A DNA stretch of 64,000 nt, from contig JAIWWG010000024.1 in the NCBI GenBank assembly GCA_025435555.1, forward strand, positions 124,001 through 188,000, in the 5' to 3' direction. The position numbers were made by a program, and so were the translations under genes. Every line of letters begins with the position of its first letter. The stretch's first letter is position 1. Positions 1 through 10,324 of this stretch are shown here, piece after piece. Source of the DNA: Chytriomyces cf. hyalinus JEL632. Taxonomy: Eukaryota > Chytridiomycota > Chytridiomycetes > Chytridiales > Chytriomycetaceae. The notes under the pieces are model-generated. The model had not been told where the DNA came from. It searched no databases and saw nothing but the letters and a program-made list of their open reading frames with translations.

Positions 1-345
1 AAAGTGTCCAATTTCAAGAATTGGAGATTCTGTCGGTGTTGGATGCTTTGTGGGACGCGTGTGGGGAGTGCAAGCAGTGTCAGGATTCTGCGGATCAGTT
101 TTGCGAAAAGGGATTGCATTTCTTTCTCACAGCTTTCTTTTATTCCCTCAGAAAAAGATGGATCCCCATTAACTGATGGTACCGGGCACACCATGGGCAG
201 ATATAGCCAGGCCATGGTGGTGGTGGACGAGGCGTTTTGTTCTGTCTGTTCCATCCAACCTTGACGCAGCTGCCGCTGCCCCTCTGCTGTGTGCCGGAAT
301 CACCGTGCACAGCCAAATGAAGCACGACGGCGTTAAAGGCAGTTT
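1..345 (+). pseudogene. Decayed zinc alcohol dehydrogenase (cinnamyl-alcohol type), N-terminal part
   Basis: Conceptual pieces in different frames match the GroES-like part of cinnamyl-alcohol-type, zinc-dependent alcohol dehydrogenases. In order they are GDSVGVGCFV, then DACGECKQCQDSADQFCEKG (the structural-zinc cysteine cluster), then GRYSQAMVVVDEAF, then VLSVPSNLDAAAAAPLLCAG. A likely intron separates the cysteine cluster from the third piece, with its acceptor near 147. The reading frame must change about three times (near 24, 50 and 236), each time by one extra base in or beside a short run of one nucleotide. After AGITVHSQMKHDGVK the family sequence stops and no nucleotide-binding Rossmann half follows. 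The 5' part lies outside the window. This is either a truncated pseudogene or a gene with indel errors in the assembly; the missing C-terminal half favours a pseudogene. Confidence 0.7.
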
Positions 346-919
346 GAATGCGGACACTGTTGTTCAAGTTTAATTTTTCTCTTTCGGCGCATTTGTGCTT
401 ATTTTGAGTAAAGATGGTCTCCACTTGGGCTGCAACTGGTCGAAAAGGATGTTTCGAAGGCTGAGTTTTTTCAAGAGACTGATTGGGTGAGGTGACGTGT
501 TTTCTGGTAATTTGGAATTTGGGGATTTTATTTTGAATCATTTTATTTTCGTTTGTCTTGTCCGTTAATACTTGCTTGATCCATGTCCAGACCCAGACAG
601 CACATCAGAGCATGTCAATCCAGCTGTCTGGTAACTACTAGGACTGCAAGTAACCATATGATGTAAAGAACGGTGTCCCTCAAACCGCCCGCATGGGGCA
701 TAAAACGTTGTGGCGGCGGGTGGCGCCCGCCCTTGTGAGTTAAAAAATAAAAGTTTCACAATTTTTCCAAGACACGCCAGCTGTCCTCCACCCTCAAATG
801 GAAAAATGGAAAATGGAAAGTGTCAAGTGGGGGAATGCGATGGTCCTTTTTATTCTCCCAAACTCACGTCCCTCTTCAACCAACACCAACCAACCAACCA
901 ACAAACACTGCAACCAACA
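346..919. other. Intergenic, promoter side of the first PH-domain gene
   Basis: No convincing coding frame was seen. Just before the next start codon the sequence is CAACCA-rich, as in the leaders of several other genes here. Confidence 0.4.
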
Positions 920-2223
920 ATGAGCATCAACAAAATGGAAGCTCTGCTGCGGGACCTAGACTCATCCCTCAACAACCTCACCGTCAACGAGCTGCATGGT
1001 ATGCTGCTCTACACTGTGTCAGCTTCCAACCCAACAGAAACTGATCAACTCCCCCTGCAGATGTCGCAGTTGCATCCAAAACTGTCAAAACTGTTGCCGA
1101 CTTGCTTGGTAACCTTCTCTACAGTTCATGACTGTCATGAAACTGACTCCCCTCACTTCACAGCCGACAGCAGTGCACTCTCCGGACATCTCCACTTTAT
1201 GACTTCCGAGCAGCTCTGGGAGCATCGATTCTTTGTGCTCTCATCCGAGGGCCTGTACATGTTTGCATCCTCATCTGCTACCGAGGAGTGCCAGGACAAG
1301 TTTATTCTCACTCGGTCCACGGTCCTGACAACCAACGTCCAAACTGTCGCATCGACTCCGCTTGCGTTTGAACTGCGTGTCGAGCACCGAGTATGGATGT
1401 GAGTGTCCGTTTCATTTCTCACAAGCCTCCCAGTGCAATGAGAATTTACCCCCACCTCTTTCCCCCCATAAAAAACGAATTCAGCTTGTGCGCTTCCTCA
1501 AAGACATCCAAAAACGCGTGGATCGACATGATCCAAGTCCTCATTACAAAACCAACTCTGTCTTCCAGCGCTTCAATCGATTCCTTCCAAACAAGTTCAA
1601 CCGAACTCTACAGGAACGACAGCACCGGGGACCTGCGCGGATACCCCATCTCACTGAGGAATCCTATGGGCGGAGAATACGTCGACACCCGCTATGTAAA
1701 CGATGCATCCGCACAAGCCATGATGCTCCAAACCCACCAACAACGCCAATACATGCAAGCAGGACAACGCAGCAGCCCTCGATCCCCCACCGTACCCGCT
1801 TTAGTATCTCGCATAAACAGCGTTTCTACATCCTACAGTTCGAGTCGGGATAGCACTGCCACGAGCGATTCATGGTACTTTCAAGGCTCGTCTCCACAAT
1901 CCGACTTTTACAACCCGGCTTCACCGTATGGATCCATTAGTGGATCTTCCATCTACACACATGTACGAAAGCCGTCCATGGGAGAAAGCATGAATGCAGG
2001 AATCCCAGGTGGAGGTATCTTTGGAGGCGCAGATTTGGACCGCAGCGACAGCAAAGCATCGGCAACAACGGCTGCGTGGGGAGTACCGTCCACTAAAGCG
2101 GTGGTGGATGGACTGACGCTCACGGCCATTTCAACAAAGACCGAGTCCATCAAAAGCGACGAAAAGGCTCCAAAAAAGAAGAGCAAAAAGGCACAAGTTG
2201 CTTTGGCGTTTTGTAATTTCTGA
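920..2223 (+). CDS. PH-domain protein, first tandem copy
   Basis: Two exons, 920-1398 and 1485-2223, give about 405 residues. The donor GTGAGT and acceptor TTCAG are clear, and the phase joins VW to ILCASS. Residues about 88-185 look like a pleckstrin-homology domain: WEHRFFVLSSEGLYMFASS at the start, and a closing helix SKTSKNAWIDMIQVL with the conserved tryptophan. PH domains commonly bind phosphoinositides or protein partners at membranes; which applies here is unknown. The rest is Ser/Gln-rich and disordered, ending in a lysine-rich stretch. The first in-frame ATG near the CAACCA-rich leader (MSINKMEALLRDLDSSLNNL) is chosen because the neighbouring paralogue begins in a similar way. An intron lies inside the PH domain at the same place as in the gene at 2646. 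Confidence 0.8.
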
Positions 2224-2323
2224 TAACGGCAATGTTTTGATACTATTTGCTGGTTTTGTTATATGCGTGTATTTCTGTTTCTAGTTTTCTTTGCCGTTGG
2301 GGGGTGTGATTTTAAATAATGTG

Positions 2324-2371
<48 letters not shown>

Positions 2372-2645
2372 ATGAATGCGGCCATTTTGCGAGTGATCAC
2401 TTGCAATTACTAACGTGTCGTAATGAGTCGTGCACGTGCTTATGAAGCAAACACGCGTGCAAGAAGCAGCTGCAGCTGTTGCTCAGACGCACGAGCAGTG
2501 CGCAGAATGGACGGCAATGCCGATGAACAGGACGCTCGCTGCAATGGAAGTGTTTGCTGTCGAACTTGAAGCACGCTCAATTATTTCCTTGTCGTAATTT
2601 AGCCGGGATTGCTAATCCAATAAAAAACACTCGTTGAAAGAAGTC
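2224..2645. other. Intergenic between the two PH-domain genes
   Basis: About 420 bp separates the paralogues. It holds the AG microsatellite at 2327-2370 and no visible gene. Confidence 0.5.
2327..2370. repeat. (AG)22 microsatellite
   Basis: An uninterrupted AG dinucleotide run of 44 bp in the intergenic spacer. Confidence 0.97.
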
Positions 2646-3941
2646 ATGGAGATCATTACGGACGATGTCGACGAACTGATGCGCACTCTCGACGAGACAC
2701 TCGATCAGTTCCCATCAAGAACAACCAACGGTGCAGCAACAGTCATGCCGGCAACCGTCACCGAGGCGCTTGCAGACCCCTCCGCCATCTCGGGTTATCT
2801 AAGCATGATCCCGCCCTCAGTCACGGACCGCGTGGCCGAGTTCAAGACCGTACCTTGGGTGCGGCGATTTGTTGTTTTAACCCGTGGGTTTCTCCTTGTC
2901 TTTGCGTCGAGCGCAAAGGCCGAGTTTGTGTTGGACTATCTGCGTCTCAGCTCGCATTCAATCATGACTCCTGTCATTGTTTTGCGTGAACATGCACCTC
3001 TTGCGTTTGGTGTCGGAGTGGATGCGGATACGTTGTGGCTGTGAGTTTTTTGTTGTACTCTGCACCACCGGAGTTATCTTTTTCTTGTGAGACATCGAAT
3101 TTTTAACGAACCCCGCATTCCGCCCAGACTGTCTGCTGCGACAAAGACTGCCAAAGACTCTTGGTGCGCGAGCATCGCTGCTGAAATTGCAATTGCGCCA
3201 AACGTTGAAAGCGATCGATCGAAACAGCCAAGTGCTCACAAGATTGGCGATGCCAATGCCGCATATTCATATTCAAAAGACATTTCACCATCCCGACCAT
3301 CTTCACGCTCTCCAAATCCAATCTCATTTCCGCAACTAGACCCTCCAATTCTAGAAACACGCTCGCACAGTTTCAACGGTAAAGATGGAGCAAGCCCCCT
3401 AGACGAACGATACTTGGCGAAACAGGCCCGAAAGTCAGACATGCAGCTCGAGATTCTCGCGCTCCAAGAAGAACTCGAATTTCACCAGCAAATTCTGTAC
3501 CTTCAACAGCAGAAAATTGCATCCCAAATGCCCGCTTACGACGGTCGAGAACCGTACACTGCAGCACCCTACACTGCACCACAAAAACAACACCAGCGCA
3601 AATACAGTTCCATGTCTAGTGATGCGACCACACTTCGTGGAAGTTGGGGTGCTGCTGCTGTTCCGTTGCATTCCATTTCTGAAGATTACCAGCCGCCAGC
3701 CGTGTTTTCAGCAAGAACGAGTTCTTTAGGTCCACCCGGTCATGCGTATCATCTATCTCGAGGATCTCCACTCAGGATCGCGACAAGTCCACCTCATTCG
3801 CCCGCAAACCAGCACGCGTCTGGCTACCCAACTCGTGGTGAGACTCCACCTGTAGATGTGCAGGAAATGACGCGAAGTCATTCTGTACCAGCAAAGAAGG
3901 CGTCCATTTTTAATTTGATGGCTCGAATGAAAAAGAACTGA
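2646..3941 (+). CDS. PH-domain protein, second tandem copy
   Basis: Exons 2646-3040 and 3128-3941 give about 402 residues. The start MEIITDDVDELMRTLDETLD parallels the start of the upstream copy. The PH-like region runs from WVRRFVVLTRGFLLVFASS to LSAATKTAKDSWCASIA, with the closing tryptophan. The intron falls at the same site and phase inside the domain, with the same GTGAGT donor. After the domain comes a predicted coiled coil rich in Leu/Glu/Gln (about residues 235-285; MQLEILALQEELEFHQQIL), which the first copy lacks. A Ser/Pro-rich tail ends in basic residues (ARMKKN). The two genes are diverged tandem duplicates; outside the PH domain they share little. The function is unknown. Confidence 0.8.
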
Positions 3942-4194
3942 AAGTGTTTTTTTTTTGCAATGTTTTTTTGTCCTTTTTCTTGTGCATGCATCCCAACAGG
4001 TCCCTCTGCATTTCTGATCTCATAGAAAAAGCACTGGCGATTCTACCGGCCGCCGTTTGCATTCTTTCATAAACTTTCTCTCTGTTTGCATGCCTGTCCT
4101 TTATTCCGTCTCATACAAACACAAGCTTTGGAGAAATCTGTGATTGGGGGACACACACCAAAAAAGAAAAAGAAAAAGCCGATAAAAAAAAAAC

Positions 4195-5586
4195 ATGCAA
4201 CGTTTCGCCCGCATCGTCCGCGTTCAGCCAACGTCCGTCTTCGTTCGCAGATCCTTCGCATCAAACACCTCAAACGAAAGAGGAACGTTCACCACCGATG
4301 GCAAGCAGGTGATTGAGTAAACGGCCCCCGATACGGCCCCCAAACTTTTGACTGACTGGTCCCACACATCTTTTTGTGCCCCTCGCACACACACAGGTCG
4401 TGACCATGATCCCAGGTGATGGAATCGGACCCGAAATCTCCATCTCTGTCAAGAAGATCTTTGAGGCTGATAAGGTGCCCATCGTTTGGGAGGACGTGAA
4501 CGTGACTCCAGTCTTGAAGGACGGCAAAACCGCCATTCCAGATGAGGTATAACGAAATCGAAACTTGCAGTGATGCTCAATAGCCAAAAAATATCTGTTT
4601 TGCGAGCAACGATTTTTAACGGACTCGTCCCTTTTTTTTTTTTTTATCTATCTTTTGCAGGCCCTGCACTCCATCAACCGCAACAAAGTTGCACTGAAGG
4701 GACCTCTTGAAACTCCAATCGGAAAGGGTCACGTTTCCCTCAACTTGACTCTTCGCAGGTGAGCACATAGGAGCCTTCCAAAAAAAAAAAAAAATGTGAA
4801 GAAGCGAACGAAAAGCTGATCAAGAAACGCATAATTTTCAGAACCTTTGACCTCTTCGCCAACGTCCGTCCATGCAAATCGATCGTTGGTTACAAAACCC
4901 CTTTCGACAACGTCGACACTGTCCTCATTCGTGAAAACACTGAAGGAGAATACTCTGGAATCGAACACACTGTTGTTGACGGAGTCGTGCAATCCATCAA
5001 GCTCATCACCGAAGAAGCTTCCCGCCGTGTCTCTGAATACGCTTTTGAATACGCCCGCAGCATTGGTCGCAAAAAGGTGACCATCGTCCACAAGGCCAAC
5101 ATTCAAAAGCAAGCCGATGGACTTTTCCTGGCCACCGCCATGGATGTTGCAAAAGCTTACCCAGACATTACCGTCGAAGACGCCTTACTGGACCGCGTGT
5201 GCTTGCAGATTGTGCAGGATCCAACAGATTTCAGCGACACAGTCATGGTGATGCCAAACTTGTACGGAGACATTCTGAGTGACTTGGGTGCTGGTTTGAT
5301 TGGTGGGTTGGGATTGACGCCATCCGGAAACATTGGAAGAAAGGCTTCCATCTTTGAGTCTGTTCACGGAACTGCACCGGATATTGCTGGAAAGGATTTG
5401 GCGAACCCAACGGCTTTGCTGCTGTCCTCGGTCATGATGCTTCGTCACATGAAGCTTGAAGACCATGCCGATCGTATTCAGAAGGCTGTGTTGAAGACGA
5501 TTGCGGAGGGACAGTTTCGTACTGGTGACCTTGGCGGCAAGGCGACCAACTCTGCCTTCACTGAGGCAGTGATTCGAAACCTCTAA
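4195..5586 (+). CDS. IDH2: NAD-dependent isocitrate dehydrogenase, catalytic subunit, mitochondrial
   Basis: Four exons (4195-4308, 4397-4546, 4661-4758, 4842-5586) encode about 368 residues, the usual length. The enzyme oxidises isocitrate to 2-oxoglutarate with NAD in the mitochondrial TCA cycle, as a hetero-oligomer with a regulatory subunit. The first 25 or so residues ([20 protein letters not shown]) are basic and hydroxylated, as expected of a mitochondrial presequence. Diagnostic motifs are [40 protein letters not shown] and [14 protein letters not shown]. These resemble the catalytic subunits (animal IDH3A, yeast Idh2) more than the regulatory ones. All splice phases agree. The partner subunit is not in the window. 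Confidence 0.96.
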
Positions 5587-5982
5587 AAAAAAAAATCCAT
5601 GTTCGCGCGGGGAAGGGGGACGCATCCACCAAAATAAATGCATCAAAAGAAAAACTTCTCAACTCATTTTTCCTGCTCTCTCATTTTTTTTTTTTTTTTT
5701 TCGTTTTGTTATTTAGCCTGCTTGTGGGCTCGGTTTTGAGATTTGAAATGTATTTCTTCAAGTAAAGAGTTTGACGTTGTTGCTGTCTCTTACATTTCCT
5801 TGATGATGGAGTCAAAAACACCATTGCAATTTCGGAAGTATCTGCATAAATGAAGCTCTTTTTAGATGACGACAAGCCGGAAGTGTGTCAAACTCTGCGG
5901 GGTTCTTGTCAGTGAACCAGGAGGGATTTGCGTCTTTGTCGTTAATCTAAGTATATTAAGATAATATGTTCTTTTAAATCGC
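5587..5982. other. 3' region of the IDH gene and spacer before tRNA-Arg
   Basis: Contains poly-A and poly-T runs and an AATAAA near 5633. No gene was seen. Confidence 0.5.
5633..5638 (+). terminator. Polyadenylation signal AATAAA after the IDH gene
   Basis: A canonical AATAAA about 50 bp after the stop codon. Confidence 0.55.
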
Positions 5983-6055
5983 GGGCGTATGGCAAAATGG
6001 TTACCGCGTCTGACTACGAATCAGGAGATTCCAGGTTCGACCCCTGGTACGCTCG
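5983..6055 (+). tRNA. tRNA-Arg (anticodon ACG)
   Basis: Seventy-three bases fold as a standard cloverleaf without an intron. Acceptor GGGCGTA pairs with TACGCTC (one G-T wobble), and the T arm CCAGG/CCTGG encloses TTCGACC. The anticodon stem TCTGA/TCAGG carries the loop CTACGAA, placing ACG in the anticodon. The B-box GGTTCGACCCC is intact. The gene decodes CGT and, with inosine at the wobble position, CGC and CGA. Confidence 0.95.
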
Positions 6056-7271
6056 TCTTGCTTGATCAATTTTTTTGACCTTCGCACATTGCGCGTGCGC
6101 CAGTAGCAGCTCATGCAAATACCAATTAACATGTTCAATAAACTACCGATTTTGGAAAGTAGTGTGAAGGACAATGACTGGCGCGAAGGAAGCCCTTCCG
6201 AAAGAAACTTTTGTGAAACCATTGACAACATGTTGGGGTATGGATTCTTGGCAGTAAATATCCATTCCAACTGCTGTTCATTATCTTAATTACTGTCCCC
6301 TTTTTTCCTTAACCACTGACTGATGATGGGATTTGTCCGTGGCATGGTGGTTTATGAATCGTTTCAATGATGAATTTCTCGCTGTAAATGATTACTGGCA
6401 TTCGCAAGGGCTTGTAAATGCCAGTTTGGATTCGTTTTTGTTTCTCCAACCAAGAATTGAACCATCATATCATCTGTATTGAGCCACACCTCACATGAAT
6501 TTTGATAGTGGCTGCAGAGGTGGCAGGTTCACATGGCCAAAACGAATTGGACGATGCATGAACGAGCTTATGAATAAGAGACTTTGCGATCGGCAGTAGT
6601 AACTGGGATTCGACATTGGTTCCAAGCATAAAATGATTTATGGAGATACTTCGCAAACAGTTGATTTCACTGATAACGCGCCCAAGGACAATCGCATCGA
6701 TTTTAGATAGATTTCTGGCCATGCATTTGAGTTTTCAAACCCAGCGAGTCCTTCATCCCTCGATTCGCTTCAGCGAAAAAACAAAAACTCGCGCGTATCT
6801 TTTTTATTTTCGCATCGGGTTCCCACACCTTAACAGCCAGAAAACCTTTAGTAACAATTCTATGTATATTCCGATCCTCTGTCGTCCTGGTTCCCACGCA
6901 GTTTTGAATTTTGAAAGGACGAGTAGACAGTAAACTAAATCAAACTGCCACCATACAATAAAAAGGATGGCGTCGGCAGCTGACGCACATGTAGCCGTCA
7001 CACGTCCAAAGAGGGAGGATGGGTCAACAAAACCGGTGGCGCGAATATCGAGTCGAGGAAAACGCGCCAACCACCTTTTCTTCGCAAAGTTTTTCGGATC
7101 CGAATGACACGGACCGCCCCTTCCAGAAGCGGCTCTAACAAGTTCTTCACGCTCATCAACTTGAAAACGATATCTTATATACAACCGTTACTAAGAGAAG
7201 AGACTCACCGACAGTTTGCTCCCATTTATCCCAGTCTTCAGCCGCCGGAGGGACCAACACCCATAAAAACC
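6056..7271. other. Long spacer between tRNA-Arg and the first copy of the duplicated gene
   Basis: About 1.2 kb with no convincing gene; open frames are short and lack family motifs. The last 70 bp is the leader of the gene at 7272. Confidence 0.4.
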
Positions 7272-8020
7272 ATGGCTGCAGACATCCCCGCCACGAGCGG
7301 TACGTTTTCATGTGCGATACTCAAGAATCGCCATCTTCATTGCACTAACGTCCACATGATGGATCTACTGTCACTTCTATTATGCCTCCCCGTTCAGCAG
7401 CAAAATTCGCAACCAAATCCGCCATCCAAGCCGACCGCTTTATAATCTACACCCGCCCTCAGAGCGTACTTCGATTCTCCGACGATGTTCCATCCGGCAA
7501 TCTGACCGTCTCAATTTGCGAGTCCGAGAAGAGCAGACCTTCTCTTTTCAAAACCTCGTCGTCAGCCATCCAATCCTTCTTTTCAAATTCCAAAGTATCT
7601 CCAAGCCGGCTGATTTATATCACTGCTGGACTCGCGTTTGACCCTGCATCGCCCAAACCATTCGGCGGTCGTAAAACCCATCCAGGATATGTTGAATACG
7701 ACGGAACAACAGTGGCTTCACTCCTTCAATGTCTCATCGAATCCAGCTTCAAACGGTATTGGGCGTGCCGCGGGAGGGAAGCACTGGACTTTGTCGCCAG
7801 CTGCGTAAATCGAGCTCGGAAATTGCATTACGCTGGGAATGCAGACATCCTGAACGAGCTCATGCTCAAGGGGATGAAGAAAGCGGGTCATATTGCATGG
7901 AATAAATCAGCGACGATTCCAGAGGCATTGCGGCACAGGCAGGAGGAGACTCAGTCGGATGTGGAGACAAATGAGGTGCGATTCTCTTCGCGGCGAAGTG
8001 CAGTCAAAAAACCTGTTTGA
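7272..8020 (+). CDS. Unknown protein, copy 1 of a recent duplicate pair
   Basis: Exons 7272-7299 (28 nt) and 7398-8020 give about 216 residues. The family is not recognised. No signal peptide or membrane segment is visible. The protein is compact and mixed alpha/beta in look, with RLIYITAGLAF and a helical C-terminal half containing CRGREALDFVASCVNRARKL. Copy 2 at 9568 has the same layout, including a 28-nt first exon ending in the same phase. The acceptor is a tandem CAGCAG, so an isoform without one residue is possible. Base-for-base identity with copy 2 runs over 7732-7984, while the upstream coding part is only about 85% alike. Confidence 0.75.
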
Positions 8021-9567
8021 AAAAGGTGCGGAGCCACTGTATATATAATGTTAGTTAGATTTTCTCTGTGTGCTTCTCCCCCGATTCGACTTGCGCATTC
8101 CACTTTCGCGTTTCAATTTTCTTTCGTGAAATCAGTGCAGCATCCGTTCCGCATTTTGCATGCTTCCTGACTCGGCTGCGCACAAGTTGCGGCACAGCTG
8201 ACATGCATATGAGAATCATGAGGCCGAAGACGCCGCAAGAATCCTTTACAGATAATTGTCAATGGCTGAAGACAGTGCGGCAGAGTTCTTTGCAGTGGCT
8301 GCTATTATGAGTTGATTTCAATTATGCCACTGTGCGAAGGACAGACCGTCCAATCGAATTCGTGCGCTCCGTCAAATCAGCTGCAACGGTGGATGCCAGG
8401 ACAAAGCGTTATCTTTGATGCGCGTTTAATGGACCGATTGACTGCGATTGTTGCTCCTTAACATTTTGACCTGCCCCGATGATAAGCCATCTCTCCAGAG
8501 GCCATCAGCTGAAGAAAGATGAGAGAACGACTCTGAAAGAAGTTTACATCCCATTCCACGATTTCAGCGGGATTGCTCCAGGCAGACTACCCAAAAGTCA
8601 GGGTGGACTGCCCCCTTCGGATGCAAAGAGCCCTTCAACATCCTGACCCCAATCCGTGACCAAAAGTGACCTTTTTCCTCGTACTTTTGAGTACCTTGAT
8701 AGACTTGGGAGCATCAGGCAGCGGGCGGTAAATATCAAAGATCAATGCCGATTTCAGGTTCACTTCGCATGCTTGGAATCTATAATATGCGAGTTCTCTC
8801 ATTTGCAGATCGATGATGGCTGTATGTCGTGTCACTCGGCGGGCTTTTAAAAAAACCCGTTCAGATGAGATAGAGTCCAGCGGATCTTGCTCTGTTGCCA
8901 GCTCGCATCTGCAATGAATCCTCAAGTACATAAATTCACCTCACCGCATTGTTGGAGGGCCATGCACCCCTGGCGAATCAGAAAAAAAGTCTCCCCAGCG
9001 TTTTCGCAGGATACCTTATCCATATGTTTACTCTCATGGGGTAGCAGCGCAGGATTCGGGCTGATCAGGTGGATGTCAGTCGTCAGAAGTGGCATGGTTT
9101 GCGATGTTGATAATGGGAGGTGATCATGGCATCAGTTCGTAAAACTCTTGAACGTTCGAATGGATTTGCTTTTGAAGAGTAGGCTGCTTTCCCTCCTCGA
9201 TGGCCACAGAGGTCCTTTCTGGAAAAACTGGCATCATCAGCAAGTGGACGCGTATTTGAGAAGGTAAGAGGCCCAGAGAGGATAGCAACCACAGCTGCAT
9301 CACGCAAGCGACGTTTTTCAGTGCTGGGGTGGTGCAGCAACATAGAAAAGCGCGCTTTTGGTCACGTTTGCTTCCAACGTCGAACAAAAACAAAACATTT
9401 TACCATGCAATGACTTTGAGATTCTAAATCTGAATACAACCGTTGACCACCTCGCACGGCGACTGGGCAGAGCGACAAAGGTAGAGTAGAGGCTGTGTCG
9501 TGCGTGGTTGATGTCGTCGTAACCCCTTGCACTTAACGCAGGCGCACCCCTGCCATCTTTCCAGAAC
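8021..9567. other. Spacer between the two copies
   Basis: About 1.5 kb. Short open frames on both strands show no motif; nothing recognisable was seen. Confidence 0.4.
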
Positions 9568-10324
9568 ATGAATGCAAACCACCACCACAAAAGTGGTAAG
9601 CTTCTAGAGAGCTCTTTGATCATCCCCGTCTCTCAAGCAATTCAAACTCTGACTTTTGGAACCGACTATTTCTCCAGATATGGCCCACCCCCCAAACCCA
9701 TCTGCCGTTGCTGCCGAGCGCTTTATAATCTACAACCAGCAGCAAAGCATCCTTCTCTTGACCGATGATGTTCAGTCCGGCAGTCTGATCGTCTCAATTT
9801 GCGAGTCCAAGAAGAGCAGACCTTCCATCATAAAAAGGTCGTCGTCAGCCATCCAGTCCTTCTTTTCAAATTCCAAAATATCTCCAAGTCGGCTTATTTA
9901 TATCACCGCTGGACTCGCGTTTGAACCTGCATCGCCCAAGCCGTTCGGCGGCCCAAAAATCCATCCAGGATATGTTGAATACGGCGGAACAACAGTGGCT
10001 TCACTCCTTCAATATCTCATCGAATCCAGCTTCAAACGGTATTGGGCGTGCCGCGGGAGGGAAGCACTGGACTTTGTCGCCAGCTGCGTAAATCGAGCTC
10101 GGAAATTGCATTACGCTGGGAATGCAGACATCCTGAACGAGCTCATGCTCAAGGGGATGAAGAAAGCGGGTCATATTGCATGGAATAAATCAGCGACGAT
10201 TCCAGAGGCATTGCGGCACAGGCAGGAGGAGACTCAGTCGGATGTGGAGACAAATGAGGTGCGATTCACCCCGCGGTTAGCCGCATTAAACAATTTTTCA
10301 AGAAATGAATCAGGCATGGCTTAA
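9568..10324 (+). CDS. Unknown protein, copy 2 of the duplicate pair
   Basis: Exons 9568-9595 (28 nt, MNANHHHKS) and 9678-10324 give about 224 residues. The donor GTAAG and acceptor CTCCAG fit, and the phase matches copy 1. From residue 25 or so it aligns with copy 1 without gaps. The tail differs (TPRLAALNNFSRNESGMA here, SSRRSAVKKPV in copy 1). The stretch 10015-10267 is identical to copy 1, whereas the first half and the first exons have diverged strongly. This suggests an older duplication followed by recent gene conversion. The function is unknown. Confidence 0.75.

Noticed and set aside
140-541. 133-codon minus-strand frame
   Set aside because: It lies opposite the alcohol dehydrogenase remnant and has no family motif.
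2327-2370. AG run considered as a CRISPR-like or regulatory array
   Set aside because: A simple dinucleotide microsatellite without spacers; no CRISPR arrays are expected or seen in this eukaryotic DNA.
8635-8931. 98-codon minus-strand frame between the duplicated genes
   Set aside because: No family likeness and no copy near the other duplicate.
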